Of a stretch of DNA of 64,000 bases, positions 24,957 through 33,887 are shown piece by piece; positions within the stretch are counted from its first letter, which is position 1; each line of letters starts with the position of its first letter. This DNA is from Devosia sp. 66-14 (lineage in GTDB: Bacteria > Pseudomonadota > Alphaproteobacteria > Rhizobiales > Devosiaceae), in assembly GCA_001899085.1 (NCBI GenBank), contig MKVB01000004.1, positions 1 through 64,000 on the forward strand, in the 5' to 3' direction. Position numbers and translations under genes: made by a program. Below the pieces are notes generated by a model. That model worked only from the letters and a program-made list of their open reading frames with translations, was not told the DNA's origin and did not search any database.

Positions 24957-26186
24957 TCAGGCGGCCACCGGCTGCCCCGGTGCCTGGTCTTCGTCGACAT
25001 CCTTCTTCGCCGCCGGGAAAGCGAGGGCGAGGGCCGCCGCGGCAAGGCCGATGCCGGCCGAAGCGATGTAGAGCCAGTGATAGGTGCCGAACGTATCGTA
25101 GAGCCAGCCGCCGCCGACCGGGCCGAAGGCCATGCCGATGCTCGAGGTCATCGCCATGCCGCCCAGCACCGTGCCCATCACCCTGGGGCTGAAATAGTCT
25201 CGCGCCAGCACCGAGTAGAGCGGCATCACCCCGCCATAGGCGAGCCCGAGCACTGCTGCCAGCAGGTAGAACTGCGGCAGTTCGCTGACGTAGATGTAGA
25301 CGTAGATGCCCACCGCCTGCAGGGCCAGCCCGGCGACGATCACCCGCCTGACCCCGAGCCGGTCGGCGAGGACGCCGAAGATCACCCGGCCGAACAGCCC
25401 GGCAAGGCCTTCGACGCTGTAGATGCTCGCCGCCGCCAGCGCCGAGGCGCCGCAGATCATGGCGTAGCTCACGGTGTGGAAGATCGGGCCGGAATGGGCA
25501 GCGCAGCACAGGAAGAACACCGTCGCCAAGACGATGAACTGCGGCGTGCGCAGCGCCGACCAGCCGGACGACGCCTGGCGTGGCGTGGCTTGGCTTGCCG
25601 CGGCCGGCGCCGCCTCGACCACCGTGGGTGCGCGCCGGATCAGCAGCGCCGCCGGAATGATCACCACCAGCGCGCCGATGGCGATGCTCAGCATGGCGCT
25701 GCGCCAGCCATAGGTCTGGATCAGCAGGCTGGCGAACGGCGTGATCACCATCGGCGCGATGCCGCCACCGATTGACACCAGCGACACCGCGAGGCTGCGG
25801 TTCTTGTCGAACCAGCCCAGCGTCGCCGAAATGATCGGTGCGAAGAACGCGCCGCCGGCCGCGCCCACCAGCCCGCCATAGGCAAACTGGAACATCAGGA
25901 TGTCGCTGGCCTGGCTGCCGAGGATCAGGCCGGCGCCGAGCAGCACCGAGGCGATCAGCACCACCGGCCGCGCTCCGATGCGGTCGCTGAGCGTGCCCCA
26001 GGCGAAGCCGGCAATGCCCATGACGATGAAGCCCACGGTCATGGCCGCCGAGATGCCGGCGCGCGACCAGCCGGTCTCTTCCGCCATCGGCTGCAGGTAG
26101 ACCGGCAGGGCGAACATGGCGCCCATCGCCACACAGGTGATCAGCGCCCCGGCGGCGACCACGACCCAACCATAGTGCTTACTCAT
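24957..26186 (-). CDS. MFS transporter, oxalate/formate-antiporter-like
   Basis: A 409-residue 12-helix major facilitator. The N-terminus MSKHYGWVVVAAGALI and the loop GTLSDRIGARPVVL (motif A, near residue 60) are typical. The second half repeats the motif in GVLADRLGVRRVIV. The family pattern (WSRAGISAAMTVGFIVMGIAGF; GGGIAPMVITPFASLLI) is close to OFA/monocarboxylate-type transporters. GAGGGAC precedes the ATG. It is divergent from an HxlR regulator, which probably controls it. Substrate unknown, likely an organic acid. Confidence 0.88.
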   Translation of the reverse strand: MSKHYGWVVVAAGALITCVAMGAMFALPVYLQPMAEETGWSRAGISAAMTVGFIVMGIAGFAWGTLSDRIGARPVVLIASVLLGAGLILGSQASDILMFQFAYGGLVGAAGGAFFAPIISATLGWFDKNRSLAVSLVSIGGGIAPMVITPFASLLIQTYGWRSAMLSIAIGALVVIIPAALLIRRAPTVVEAAPAAASQATPRQASSGWSALRTPQFIVLATVFFLCCAAHSGPIFHTVSYAMICGASALAAASIYSVEGLAGLFGRVIFGVLADRLGVRRVIVAGLALQAVGIYVYIYVSELPQFYLLAAVLGLAYGGVMPLYSVLARDYFSPRVMGTVLGGMAMTSSIGMAFGPVGGGWLYDTFGTYHWLYIASAGIGLAAAALALAFPAAKKDVDEDQAPGQPVAA

Positions 26187-26283
26187 GTTCCGTCCCTCGG
26201 ATGTCCTGCCTTCTAGACGAGCGGTGACGGCGACATTCGACAGCGCGACGCAAAAATACCCGCTGCGACACCATCGCCATACC

Positions 26284-26337
26284 ACTTGCAAGTTGCAAGT
26301 TGTATACCCAGCTCCAAACTGCTTGTAAACTGCAAGC
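26284..26337. promoter_or_regulatory. HxlR/MFS intergenic operator-like repeats
   Basis: Two abutting TTGCAAG heptamers (26286-26292 and 26293-26299), the palindrome ACTTGCAAGT (26284-26293), and a second dyad GCTTG-N7-CAAGC (26321-26337) all lie in the divergent interval. The repeated TTGCAAG/CTTGCA core suggests binding sites for the adjacent HxlR protein, controlling itself and the MFS gene. Confidence 0.6.
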
Positions 26338-26369
26338 AGAACATCAGCTCAGTTTCAGGAGCCCTGCCA

Positions 26370-26852
26370 GTGGATCGCCGATCCGGATGCCCCATCAACC
26401 TGTCGGTCGAAGTGCTCGGTGATCGCTGGAGCCTCGTGGTGTTGCGCGACATCATGTTCGGCAATTTCCGCACCTATGGCGAGCTGCACGGCAACTCGCT
26501 CGAGGGCATCGCCACCAACATCCTCGCCAGCCGGCTGAAGCGGCTGATGGAGGAGGGGCTGGTGACCGCCGCGGCCGACCCGGCGCACAAGCAGCGCACC
26601 ATCTACAACCTGACCGAAATGGCGATCGCCCTCGTGCCGGTGATGGCGCAACTGGGGGCCTGGGGCGCCCGGTTTCTGCCAGCCACCCCGCAGCTTTCAG
26701 CGCGCGCCAGGGCGCTGGCCGAGGGTGGGCCTGAGATGTGGGAGGCCTTCATGGCCGAGCTTCGCCATCTGCATCTCGGCGCCTCGCCGCCGCGGCGCTC
26801 GGTGCTGGCCGAGCTCGATGCGGCATACCAGGCCGCCGCTCAGAACCCGTAA
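26370..26852 (+). CDS. HxlR-family transcriptional regulator
   Basis: A 160-residue winged-helix regulator. The HxlR hallmark CPINLSVEVLGDRWSLVVLRD is near residues 7-28, with the conserved Cys, and is followed by FRTYGEL, ILASRLKRLMEEGLV and the wing TIYNLTE. Such regulators often sense electrophiles or quinones via the N-terminal Cys. A GTG start is used, with AGGAG nine bases upstream. The extra C-terminal 60 residues are longer than in minimal HxlR proteins. Its 3' end overlaps the convergent porin-like gene by 13 bases. Confidence 0.9.
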   Translation: MDRRSGCPINLSVEVLGDRWSLVVLRDIMFGNFRTYGELHGNSLEGIATNILASRLKRLMEEGLVTAAADPAHKQRTIYNLTEMAIALVPVMAQLGAWGARFLPATPQLSARARALAEGGPEMWEAFMAELRHLHLGASPPRRSVLAELDAAYQAAAQNP

Positions 26853-27532
26853 TTGACCCCGAGCCTGACGATGTGCAGGTCCTGCTTCGCCTCGAGGCTG
26901 CCGCCGGCATAGTCGAGTTCGGAACCGAGCGCGACGAAGTCGTATTCGATCCCGGCCGTGGCGTTCTCGCTGAAGGCGAATTCGGTGCCCAGCCCCACCG
27001 TCCACCCGGTGGCGACAGCATCGGCGGAACTCGGCGGCGGCGCCGGCAATGGCGCCGTGGGGGTGAGGGTCGAGCGCACTCCGCCGGCGGCGAGCCCGCC
27101 CTTGGCATAGAGCAGCAGCGTATCGGCGGCATAGCCGACGCGGCCGGTGACGGTGCCCAGCCAATCGACGTCGTAGCTGTAGTCGAGGCTGTTGAGGCCG
27201 TCGCTGGCCGAACCGTTGCCGCCGATCCAGGTCTTGGCGAGGTCCGCCTCGGCGCCGAACACCAGCACCCCTGCCTGGGCGTTGAAGCCGGCCCGCACGC
27301 CGGCGAGCCAGCCGTCGGCGGCCAGGTCGAGCGGATCGGCGAGGCCGCTGGGTTCGCTCAGCGTGACCTCGCTGTTGCCGCCGCCGCCGAACAGGCCGGC
27401 ATAGGCGCCGGACCAGTCATAATCGGCCGCCGCGGCGATCGCTTCGGGATCATCGACGATCAGGTCGGCTGCGGTCGCAGCCCCGCCTGCGAGGCTCGCA
27501 ACGGCGAGGAGAAGCAGCGCAGAAATTCGCAT
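26840..27532 (-). CDS. Outer-membrane beta-barrel protein (Omp25/Omp31-like)
   Basis: A 230-residue protein with a signal peptide (ISALLLLAVASLAGGAATA|AD) and the alphaproteobacterial small-porin pattern: DYDWSGAYAGLFGG near residue 40, GFNAQAGVLVFGAEADLAKT, GRVGYAADTLLLYAKGGLA, and a C-terminal strand ending VRLGVNYGF with the terminal aromatic residue needed for outer-membrane assembly. A Pro-rich stretch (PTAPLPAPPPSS) near 160 is an extracellular-loop insertion. Length and form fit an eight-stranded OmpA-like barrel. Confidence 0.88.
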   Translation of the reverse strand: MRISALLLLAVASLAGGAATAADLIVDDPEAIAAAADYDWSGAYAGLFGGGGNSEVTLSEPSGLADPLDLAADGWLAGVRAGFNAQAGVLVFGAEADLAKTWIGGNGSASDGLNSLDYSYDVDWLGTVTGRVGYAADTLLLYAKGGLAAGGVRSTLTPTAPLPAPPPSSADAVATGWTVGLGTEFAFSENATAGIEYDFVALGSELDYAGGSLEAKQDLHIVRLGVNYGF

Positions 27533-27650
27533 GGTGTGGCCCCCATCAGTTCGCGCCAGGCCAAACTACGGGTAACTGCGTGATGTGGGCGTCATGCGTG
27601 GGGGATGGGCAGAGATCATGACTCCGGTGAGGAGTTCGGAGGTTTGTGCC

Positions 27651-27779
27651 TATAGCCGCCCCCCTCCCAACCTCCCCCACAAGGGGGGAGGTGCCGTTCA
27701 GTTTTTGCGCCACGACCTGGCCAATCCACCGGCCCGACACCTCCCTCTTGATCGAGGAGGCTAGGGGGTGGGGCTACAG
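27651..27779. repeat. Palindromic intergenic repeat
   Basis: Left half TATAGCCGCCCCCCTCCC plus AACCTCCCCCACAAGGGGGGAGGT; right half CACCTCCCTCTTGATCGAGGAGG plus CTAGGGGGTGGGGCTA. The halves are inverted relative to each other around 27715. It occupies most of the 276-base gap between the barrel protein and the PQQ-type dehydrogenase and may act as a bidirectional mRNA 3' structure. Confidence 0.7.
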
Positions 27780-27808
27780 GCCGGTGCGCTTGGGATCGGC
27801 CGAGAGTC

Positions 27809-29107
27809 TCAAGCCCCGGTAACCCGCCAGATCACGTCGCCGACGTCGTCGGCCATCAGCACTGCGCCATCCCTCGCGATCACCACGCCGACCGGGCGGC
27901 CATAGGAGTCCTTCTCGTCGGGCGACAGGAACCCGGTGAGGATTTCGCGCGGCAGCCCTTCGGGCTTGCCGTTGGCGAACGAGACGAAGGCGAGCTTGTA
28001 GCCCGACAGCGTCGAGCGGTTCCACGAGCCGTGCTGGCCGATGGCCATGCCGTCGCCGAAGCCGGGGAGGGTCCCCTCCGGCAGCCAGCAGAGCCCCAGC
28101 GATGCGGTGTGGCCGCCCAACGCGAAATCCGGTGCAATGGCGGTCGCGACCTTGGCCGGATCCTGCGGCACCCGGTCGTCGACGATCTTGCCCCAATACG
28201 AATAGGGCCAGCCGTAAAAGCCGCCATCCTTGACCGAGGTGAGGTAATCGGGCGGCGTCTCGTCGCCGATCCCGTCGCGCTCGTTGACCACGGTGTAGAG
28301 CTCTCCTGTGGTAGGTTCGAACGCCAGGCCCACCGGGTTGCGCAACCCGCCGGCGAAGATGCGGCTCTTGCCGGTCGCGAGATCGAGCTCGAAAATGCAG
28401 GCGCGTCCCTCTTCGGCCGCCATGCCGGAATCGCCGATATTGCTGAGCGAGCCGACCCCGACATAGAGCTTGCTCTGGTCCTTGCTGGCGATCAGGCTCC
28501 GCGTCCAGTGGCCGCCCGGCTTGGTCGACATCAGCTTCTTGCCGCTCGCGGTGATCCGCGTCTCGCCGACCTTGAACGGGTAGGCATAGACCCCATCGGT
28601 GTTGCCGACATAAAGCGTCTCGCCGATCAGCTGCATGCCGAATGGCTGGTTGAGCCCCTCGAGCAGCGTGTGCTGCTGCTCGGCGACGCCGTCGCCATCG
28701 GCATCGCGCAGCAGCGTGATGCGGTTGGGGCTCTGGCCGACGGCGGCGGCGCGCCGCATGGTGGTGAAGATCGCATAGTCGAACGGTGTCTTGATGCCGC
28801 CCGGCGTGCTCAGCGCCTCGGCCACCAGCACGTCGCCATTGGGCAGCACGTGCATCCAGCGCGGGTGCTTGAGGCCCCTGGCAAAGGCGTTCACCTTGAG
28901 ACCCGCTGCCGCGGTCGGCTTGTGATCGCCGGACCAGCCGCGCGCCGTCGGCATCTTCAGCGTCGGAATGGCCTGCGGCCGCGCCTCGGGGATGTCGGGA
29001 GTGCTGCCGTAGATCGGATTGCGCTTCGGCTCGTTGAAGCTGCGCGCCAGGATCGCCCCGGCCCCGACCCAGGCAACCACGCGGGCATAGATATCGGCAA
29101 AGTTCAT
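27809..29107 (-). CDS. PQQ-dependent sugar dehydrogenase/sorbosone dehydrogenase-like protein
   Basis: A 432-residue six-bladed beta-propeller oxidoreductase. Family features include LKHPRWMHVLPNGDVLVAEA near residue 80, EGLNQPFGMQL, FAGGLRNPVGLAFEPTTGELYTVVNERD and DGGFYGWPYSYWG, which are typical of the GSDH/sorbosone family that oxidises aldoses in the periplasm with PQQ. The N-terminus has one hydrophobic segment (YARVVAWVGAGAILA) that may anchor or export it. The ATG at 29107 follows GAGGGACAGC. No PQQ biosynthesis genes are visible here. Confidence 0.85.
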   Translation of the reverse strand: MNFADIYARVVAWVGAGAILARSFNEPKRNPIYGSTPDIPEARPQAIPTLKMPTARGWSGDHKPTAAAGLKVNAFARGLKHPRWMHVLPNGDVLVAEALSTPGGIKTPFDYAIFTTMRRAAAVGQSPNRITLLRDADGDGVAEQQHTLLEGLNQPFGMQLIGETLYVGNTDGVYAYPFKVGETRITASGKKLMSTKPGGHWTRSLIASKDQSKLYVGVGSLSNIGDSGMAAEEGRACIFELDLATGKSRIFAGGLRNPVGLAFEPTTGELYTVVNERDGIGDETPPDYLTSVKDGGFYGWPYSYWGKIVDDRVPQDPAKVATAIAPDFALGGHTASLGLCWLPEGTLPGFGDGMAIGQHGSWNRSTLSGYKLAFVSFANGKPEGLPREILTGFLSPDEKDSYGRPVGVVIARDGAVLMADDVGDVIWRVTGA

Positions 29108-29216
29108 GCTGTCCCTCTGAATATCGGAGCGACACGCCGGGCGCGCCACCATACCAGCCGCATTACTTGCCCCCGGCACGGAACGCAACGCCGGAGTGCG
29201 GCCGCGGCACGCCGGC

Positions 29217-29882
29217 TCAGGCTTTGGCCAGCCGTTTCAGGAAGCGGCGCCGCTGCCGATAGAACCAGTAGACGTCGCGCCAGTGCAGCCAGAGCTCGAC
29301 ATTGGGCGGCGACAGGAACCAGCTCCACACGGTGACCGGCCGTCGCCAGTCGGGGCCATAGCAATGCGCCAGGTAGGCCTCGGTCGCCGCCGGAACCGGC
29401 AGCTCCAGCCCGCCATGGCGCCGGCGGACGATTTCGACCGGCGGGTGGGTCGAGTACAGCACCGAGTAATCGCCGGCGCGGGACAGATCGGTCCACCATC
29501 TGCCGGCCTGCCGGACGAAGAACAGTTCGACGAGGATCGCCCCCCGCTCGAACTTCTGCTTGGTGACACCCCGGGCGTCGCGCTCTTCGCTGTTGGCCAC
29601 AAAGCCGCGCGCCGTCATTGCGGTGGCGATGCCGGCGGCGTCGGCGCCGCTGCTCACCGCCAGGTCGATGTCGTCGTCATGGGGCAGCAGCCGGCCTTCC
29701 GGCACCATCCCCAGCAGCGTGCCATACGTCACCCAGGGGCGCGCACCGGCCTCTTCAAGCGCCTCGATCGCCAGCGTCAGCGCCTCCAGTGCTGCTTCCG
29801 GCACTTCGCCCAGCGCACGCCGTGGCACCCACGGCGTGTCGATGGTGCGAATGATGGCCGGCCGACCGAAGCGGAGGCGCAA
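29217..29882 (-). CDS. LicD-family nucleotidyltransferase-fold protein
   Basis: A 221-residue protein. The LicD/FKRP motif is clear: WVTYGTLLGMV followed by LLPHDDDIDLAV near residues 50-75, where the Asp pair would bind metal. Family members transfer phosphocholine or similar phospho-groups to surface glycans. The C-terminus is rich in Trp and basic residues. It uses a TTG start, nine bases after the stop of the upstream SDR gene, implying an operon. The acceptor is unknown. Confidence 0.82.
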   Translation of the reverse strand: MRLRFGRPAIIRTIDTPWVPRRALGEVPEAALEALTLAIEALEEAGARPWVTYGTLLGMVPEGRLLPHDDDIDLAVSSGADAAGIATAMTARGFVANSEERDARGVTKQKFERGAILVELFFVRQAGRWWTDLSRAGDYSVLYSTHPPVEIVRRRHGGLELPVPAATEAYLAHCYGPDWRRPVTVWSWFLSPPNVELWLHWRDVYWFYRQRRRFLKRLAKA

Positions 29883-29891
29883 TTGGGGGCC

Positions 29892-30761
29892 TTACTCGAG
29901 ACCCGCCGCCTTGAGGTCGGCCCACAGGTTGTCCTGCGGCACATAGCCGATCCACTGGCGCGCCTCTTCGAGGTCCCAGGCCATGCCGGTATTGTTCGAC
30001 ATACCGGAGACGACGATTGCCGGCCCGGGCCATTTGCTGGCATCGGCGCGCAGCGCCGCCACCATCAGCCGGTTATGGTCGCCGTTCGACAGCCACATGT
30101 TGCGGTACCACAGCGCATTGCGCTTGATCACCGCCTCGTCGGTCTCGCCGCGGTCGCCACCGCCGCTGCCGGCAATGGTGCGCGCCAGGTTCTCGCCGCG
30201 CTGGCACCAGCCGATGCGGGTCGAGATGGCGGTGATCCGGCCATTGGTGGCCGCCGCCCGGGCGGCGCAGACGCGCTCGCCCAGCGCCTTGGTGGCGCCA
30301 TAGGCCGAGCCCCACTTGTAGCCGTCGTCATAGTAGCGGGTGCCGCTGATCTGCGGCGTCGACATCCTCAGCTTGCCGTCGGCCGGCAGCGGTGCGTCCT
30401 TGTAGCCACCCATGGCGTGGTTGGACGAGGCGAAGATGAACCGGCAGGGTTTTGTGCCGCCGCCCGCCTGCTCGAGCAGGTTGGCGGTCATGTCGAATGA
30501 CGCCGCCGATTCGGCCCAGCTCGAATTGGGCGCCGGGTTGGCCGAGGCGTAGTGGACGATGCCGTCGGCGGCCTGCGCTTCCTTGCGCCAGCGCTCGTCA
30601 TAGGGATCTGCGAGGTCGGCAACCACCACCCGCGTCTTCTTGCCGGCGCTGAACGAGGCGACGTCGATGGCGACGATCTCCTCCACCCAGTCGGCCGTCT
30701 CCAGGTGCTCCCTCAGCTTGCTGCCCAGGTTTCCGGCGCCCCCGGTAATCACTACCCGCAT
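29892..30761 (-). CDS. NAD-dependent epimerase/dehydratase, uronate dehydrogenase-like
   Basis: A 289-residue extended SDR. It has an NAD-binding GGAGNLGS at the N-terminus, SSNHAMGGY near residue 115 (the Ser of the catalytic set in the form seen in uronate dehydrogenases), and YGATK near 155 with the catalytic Tyr and Lys. A uronate or other sugar oxidation is likely, but other epimerase activities cannot be excluded. It leads an operon with the LicD-family gene. It is divergent from the 6-phosphogluconate dehydrogenase gene, 89 bases away. Confidence 0.82.
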   Translation of the reverse strand: MRVVITGGAGNLGSKLREHLETADWVEEIVAIDVASFSAGKKTRVVVADLADPYDERWRKEAQAADGIVHYASANPAPNSSWAESAASFDMTANLLEQAGGGTKPCRFIFASSNHAMGGYKDAPLPADGKLRMSTPQISGTRYYDDGYKWGSAYGATKALGERVCAARAAATNGRITAISTRIGWCQRGENLARTIAGSGGGDRGETDEAVIKRNALWYRNMWLSNGDHNRLMVAALRADASKWPGPAIVVSGMSNNTGMAWDLEEARQWIGYVPQDNLWADLKAAGLE

Positions 30762-30850
30762 AGTTGTTCCTCCTCATCCAGGGCTGCCCCCGTTGTCTCG
30801 ATGTCGCGTATAACACCCCCCGCGTCTGTCGCTACAGTGGAGTGTGCATC

Positions 30851-31828
30851 ATGCAGATCGGTATTGTCGGGTTAGGCCGCATGGGGGGCAATATCGCCAA
30901 ACGGCTGATGCGGGCCGGCCACGATGTCGCCGTGTACGATATCGACGCCAATGCCCGCGCGGCGCTCGGCGCCGAAGGCGCCCGGCCGGCCGAAACGCTC
31001 GAGGCTCTGGTCGCCGCCTTGACCGAAAGCCCGCGCGCCATCTGGGTGATGCTGCCGGCCGGCAAGATCACCGAGGGCACCATCGCGCATCTGGCCTCCT
31101 GCGTTGCGCCCAATGACATCCTGATCGATGGCGGCAATACCTACTACAAGGACGATATCCGCCGCGCCGCCGACCTGCTGAAGACCGGCATCCGTTATGT
31201 CGATGTCGGCACCTCTGGCGGGGTCTGGGGCCTCGAGCGCGGCTATTGCCTGATGATCGGCGGCGACAAGGCCGCGGTCGACCATCTCGATCCGATCTTT
31301 GCCGCGCTTGCCCCCGGCAAGGGCGAGATCGAGGAGACGCCGGGGCGCGCCGGTCTCGATCCGCGCGCCGAACAGGGCTACATCCATGCCGGGCCGGCCG
31401 GCGCCGGCCACTTCGTCAAGATGGTCCATAACGGCATCGAGTACGGCATGATGCAGGCCTATGCCGAGGGCTTCAACATCCTCGAAAGCAAGAATGCCGA
31501 GGTGCTGCCGCCGGGCGAGCGCTTCGAGCTCAACGTTGCCGACATCGCCGAAGTGTGGCGCCGCGGCTCGGTGGTGACCTCCTGGCTGCTCGACCTCTCG
31601 GCCATCGCCCTCGCCAAGGATCCGAGGCTCGAGGCGTTTTCGGGTCACGTCGCCGATTCCGGCGAAGGCCGCTGGACGGTGGAGGCGGCGATCGAGGAGG
31701 CGGTGCCGGCCGAGGTGCTGACCGCCGCCTTGTTCACCCGCTTCCGCTCCCGCCAGGAGCACAACTTCGCCGAAAAACTGCTCTCCGCCATGCGGCTCGG
31801 CTTCGGCGGGCACAAGGAGCAGGGCTGA
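30851..31828 (+). CDS. gnd: 6-phosphogluconate dehydrogenase, decarboxylating (short YqeC-type)
   Basis: A 325-residue cytoplasmic enzyme converting 6-phosphogluconate to ribulose 5-phosphate and CO2. The nucleotide-binding [18 protein letters not shown] is at the N-terminus, [10 protein letters not shown] near residue 100, [19 protein letters not shown] near 125, and [13 protein letters not shown] near 190, which holds the catalytic Lys and the HN pair. At about 325 residues it belongs to the short, often NAD-preferring GndA/YqeC branch rather than the 470-residue form. The start at 30851 matches family N-termini. Confidence 0.93.
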   Translation: MQIGIVGLGRMGGNIAKRLMRAGHDVAVYDIDANARAALGAEGARPAETLEALVAALTESPRAIWVMLPAGKITEGTIAHLASCVAPNDILIDGGNTYYKDDIRRAADLLKTGIRYVDVGTSGGVWGLERGYCLMIGGDKAAVDHLDPIFAALAPGKGEIEETPGRAGLDPRAEQGYIHAGPAGAGHFVKMVHNGIEYGMMQAYAEGFNILESKNAEVLPPGERFELNVADIAEVWRRGSVVTSWLLDLSAIALAKDPRLEAFSGHVADSGEGRWTVEAAIEEAVPAEVLTAALFTRFRSRQEHNFAEKLLSAMRLGFGGHKEQG

Positions 31829-31882
31829 CCGATCGTCCGGGAGCTGTGGGCTCCCGGAGGGTCTGCCTCCCGCTTCAGGTCA

Positions 31883-31985
31883 GGGCAATCGCATATGGCT
31901 TTGTGCACCGTACTCTCGTTGCTCCTCCCCCGCTATGCGGTGGAGGACCACCGAGAGGCCGGTGACTGTCCATATGCGATTGCCC
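31883..31985. repeat. Inverted-repeat element with 16-bp arms GGGCAATCGCATATGG
   Basis: Perfect arms GGGCAATCGCATATGG (31883-31898) and CCATATGCGATTGCCC (31970-31985) enclose 71 bases that contain a small CTCCTCCCCCGC/GCGGTGGAGGA dyad. The same 16-mer recurs at 45475-45490. It lies between the convergent 6-phosphogluconate dehydrogenase and acyltransferase genes. Confidence 0.85.
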
Positions 31986-31991
31986 CCCGCT

Positions 31992-33005
31992 TCAGGGGGA
32001 GGGAACAGGGGCGGGGGTCGGCTCGGCACCGGCGTCGGGATTGTCCGCCATCGCCGTACAGAGCTGGGCGATGGCCCTGAGCTGCGTGTTCTGCTCCAGC
32101 GTCGGGTTGGTCGCGGCCACGGCTTCCCAGAGGTTGCCGGTTTCGACCTGCTCGACCGCGCAGCCGCAATAGCGGTCGCAGCGGGCGAGGTCCGAGCCGG
32201 TGCCGAGGCAGGCCGTGGTGCAGCTCTTGACGAAATCCTGCGACTGGCTGAGCACTGCCGGGCTGAGCACCGGAGCCTGCAGCTGCGTCAGGCCCCACAG
32301 CACGCCGATGATCAGCGGCTGGTGCAGCACATAGATCGGCAGGCTCCAGCGCCCCATCCAGGCGAGGCCGCGGGCCAGCGGCTCTTCGCTGCGGAACTGT
32401 CCGAGATCTTCGCCCAGCGGCGAGTTGAGGATCAGCCGCATGGCGGCCATCCCCAGCAGCACCACTCCGAACCACGGGAAGATCGGCACCACGTCGCTGG
32501 TCGGCGGCGAGCTCGGCCAGAAGCCGATCCAGCCCAGCTCGCGGCTCGAGAACATCGGGTCGTTGTAGAGGAAGTTGGCGGCGATCACCGCGACGCCGAT
32601 GACCACGAGCAGCCAGGGCGGCAACCTGAGAAAGGCCAATCCCATGAGCGAGAACAGCGCGATGGCATGCAGCACGCCGAAGAACACGAAGAAGTCCGGG
32701 AACATCCAGTAGGTGCCGGCCGTCACCAGCAGCGCGCACCCCACCAGGATGCCGAAGCGCCGCCAGAACATGTTCCAGCGGATGCCCCTGCCATGCGCCA
32801 GCACCAGCCCGGCGCCCACCAGCAGCAGGAAGCTCGAGAGGATCGATTTCTGGAACACCACCCAGCCGAGCACCGTGGTGACGTCGACATCCGAGTAGCC
32901 GAAATAATAGAGGTCCCAGGCGATGTGGAAGACCACCATGGCGATGATCGCCAGGCCGCGCAGGAGATCGAGCAGCTGGTAGCGGGGCCGCCGCCCGCTG
33001 CTCAT
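31992..33005 (-). CDS. DUF1624/HGSNAT-like membrane acyltransferase with Cys-rich tail
   Basis: A 337-residue inner-membrane protein. DLLRGLAIIAMVVFHIAWDL near residues 10-30 is the DUF1624/heparan-alpha-glucosaminide N-acetyltransferase signature with the conserved Arg-Gly and His. About seven or eight hydrophobic helices follow. After the last helix (IYVLHQPLIIGVLW, near 230) comes an unusual soluble tail with SCTTACLG, RCDRYCGCAVEQ and a Pro-rich end, like small periplasmic C-C...CxC domains. It probably transfers acyl groups to an envelope glycan. The ATG at 33005 is preferred; the frame is open to 33050. Confidence 0.8.
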   Translation of the reverse strand: MSSGRRPRYQLLDLLRGLAIIAMVVFHIAWDLYYFGYSDVDVTTVLGWVVFQKSILSSFLLLVGAGLVLAHGRGIRWNMFWRRFGILVGCALLVTAGTYWMFPDFFVFFGVLHAIALFSLMGLAFLRLPPWLLVVIGVAVIAANFLYNDPMFSSRELGWIGFWPSSPPTSDVVPIFPWFGVVLLGMAAMRLILNSPLGEDLGQFRSEEPLARGLAWMGRWSLPIYVLHQPLIIGVLWGLTQLQAPVLSPAVLSQSQDFVKSCTTACLGTGSDLARCDRYCGCAVEQVETGNLWEAVAATNPTLEQNTQLRAIAQLCTAMADNPDAGAEPTPAPVPSP

Positions 33006-33109
33006 GTCACGACTCACCTGTTCCGACTCCCGCTCGTCTGGGCCGACCATAGTGGAACGCTCGCCCGGCGCTCAAGGCTACAACGGCCCCCGCATGGTCC
33101 AGTCGTCGC

Positions 33110-33216
33110 TTCCCTCCCCCTTGAGGGGAGGGATTGAGGGTGGGCGTGGTGCAGTCAGCAGCGAGCGTCCCTCACCACCCCCCACCCCCAGCCCCTCCCC
33201 TCAAGGGGGAGGAGAG
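33110..33216. repeat. Palindromic intergenic repeat pair
   Basis: TCCCTCCCCCTTGAGGGGAG with GGATTGAGGGTGGG (33110-33151) and its inverted counterpart CCCACCCCCAGCCCCTCCCC with TCAAGGGGGAGGAG (33173-33216). Same family as the other G/C palindromes in the window. It fills the gap between queF and the acyltransferase. Confidence 0.7.
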
Positions 33217-33234
33217 CTGCAGCGCCGGTGTACC

Positions 33235-33681
33235 TCAGCCCCGCCCGCGATAGGCGGAAACGCCCTGGTCGGGCAGCCACAGGTTCGCCGGCGCCGCGCC
33301 GGTCTGCCAGAACACGTCGATCGGTATGCCGCCGCGCGGGTACCAGTAGCCGCCGATCCTGAGCCAGCGCGGCGCCAGTGCCTCGATGAGGCGCTTGCCG
33401 ATCTCCACCGTCGTCGCCTCGTGGAAGGCGCCGTGGTTGCGATACGAGAACATGAACAGCTTCAGCGACTTGCTCTCGATCATCCACTGGTCGGCGACAT
33501 AGTCGATGACCAGATGCGCGAAATCGGGCTGCCCGGTGATCGGGCAGAGCGCAGTGAATTCGGGCACGGTGAAGCGGATCAGGTAGTCGATATCGGGATG
33601 GGGGTTCGGCACCCGGTCGAGCACGGCGCTGGCCGGCTCGAGCGGCATCTCGGCCGGGCGGCCGAGTACGGAAGTCGTCAT
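33235..33681 (-). CDS. queF: NADPH-dependent 7-cyano-7-deazaguanine reductase (short QueF)
   Basis: A 148-residue cytoplasmic enzyme that reduces preQ0 to preQ1 in queuosine tRNA modification. The active-site Cys and Asp are in [15 protein letters not shown] near residues 50-65. The NADPH motif [16 protein letters not shown] follows near 80 and EATTVEIGK near 105. Its size matches the unimodular QueF type. The ATG at 33681 is preceded by CGGAG; the open frame extends upstream into Pro/Ala-rich non-homologous sequence. Confidence 0.95.
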   Translation of the reverse strand: MTTSVLGRPAEMPLEPASAVLDRVPNPHPDIDYLIRFTVPEFTALCPITGQPDFAHLVIDYVADQWMIESKSLKLFMFSYRNHGAFHEATTVEIGKRLIEALAPRWLRIGGYWYPRGGIPIDVFWQTGAAPANLWLPDQGVSAYRGRG

Positions 33682-33887
33682 AATGTTTCTCCGAGGGTCG
33701 GGCCCGGCGGTGGCCGGGGACGGGAGGTGCGGATCGCTGCCGGCGGTGGCCGGCGCGACGGCCTCCATACGCCCCGGGCGCTGCCGGCACAATCGCATCG
33801 GCGCGCGCCGAGTGACTTCGCATCCTCGCAAAGCTCGGCTACCATCCGGCCCATGCAGAGGTGCGGTTCGGGTTGCAAGGCGAAGTG

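Noticed and set aside
33682..33887. Possible preQ1 riboswitch upstream of queF
   Set aside because: No compact preQ1 aptamer (C-rich loop with A-rich tail) could be traced in the leader; the sequence is mainly repeated CCGGCG-type DNA.
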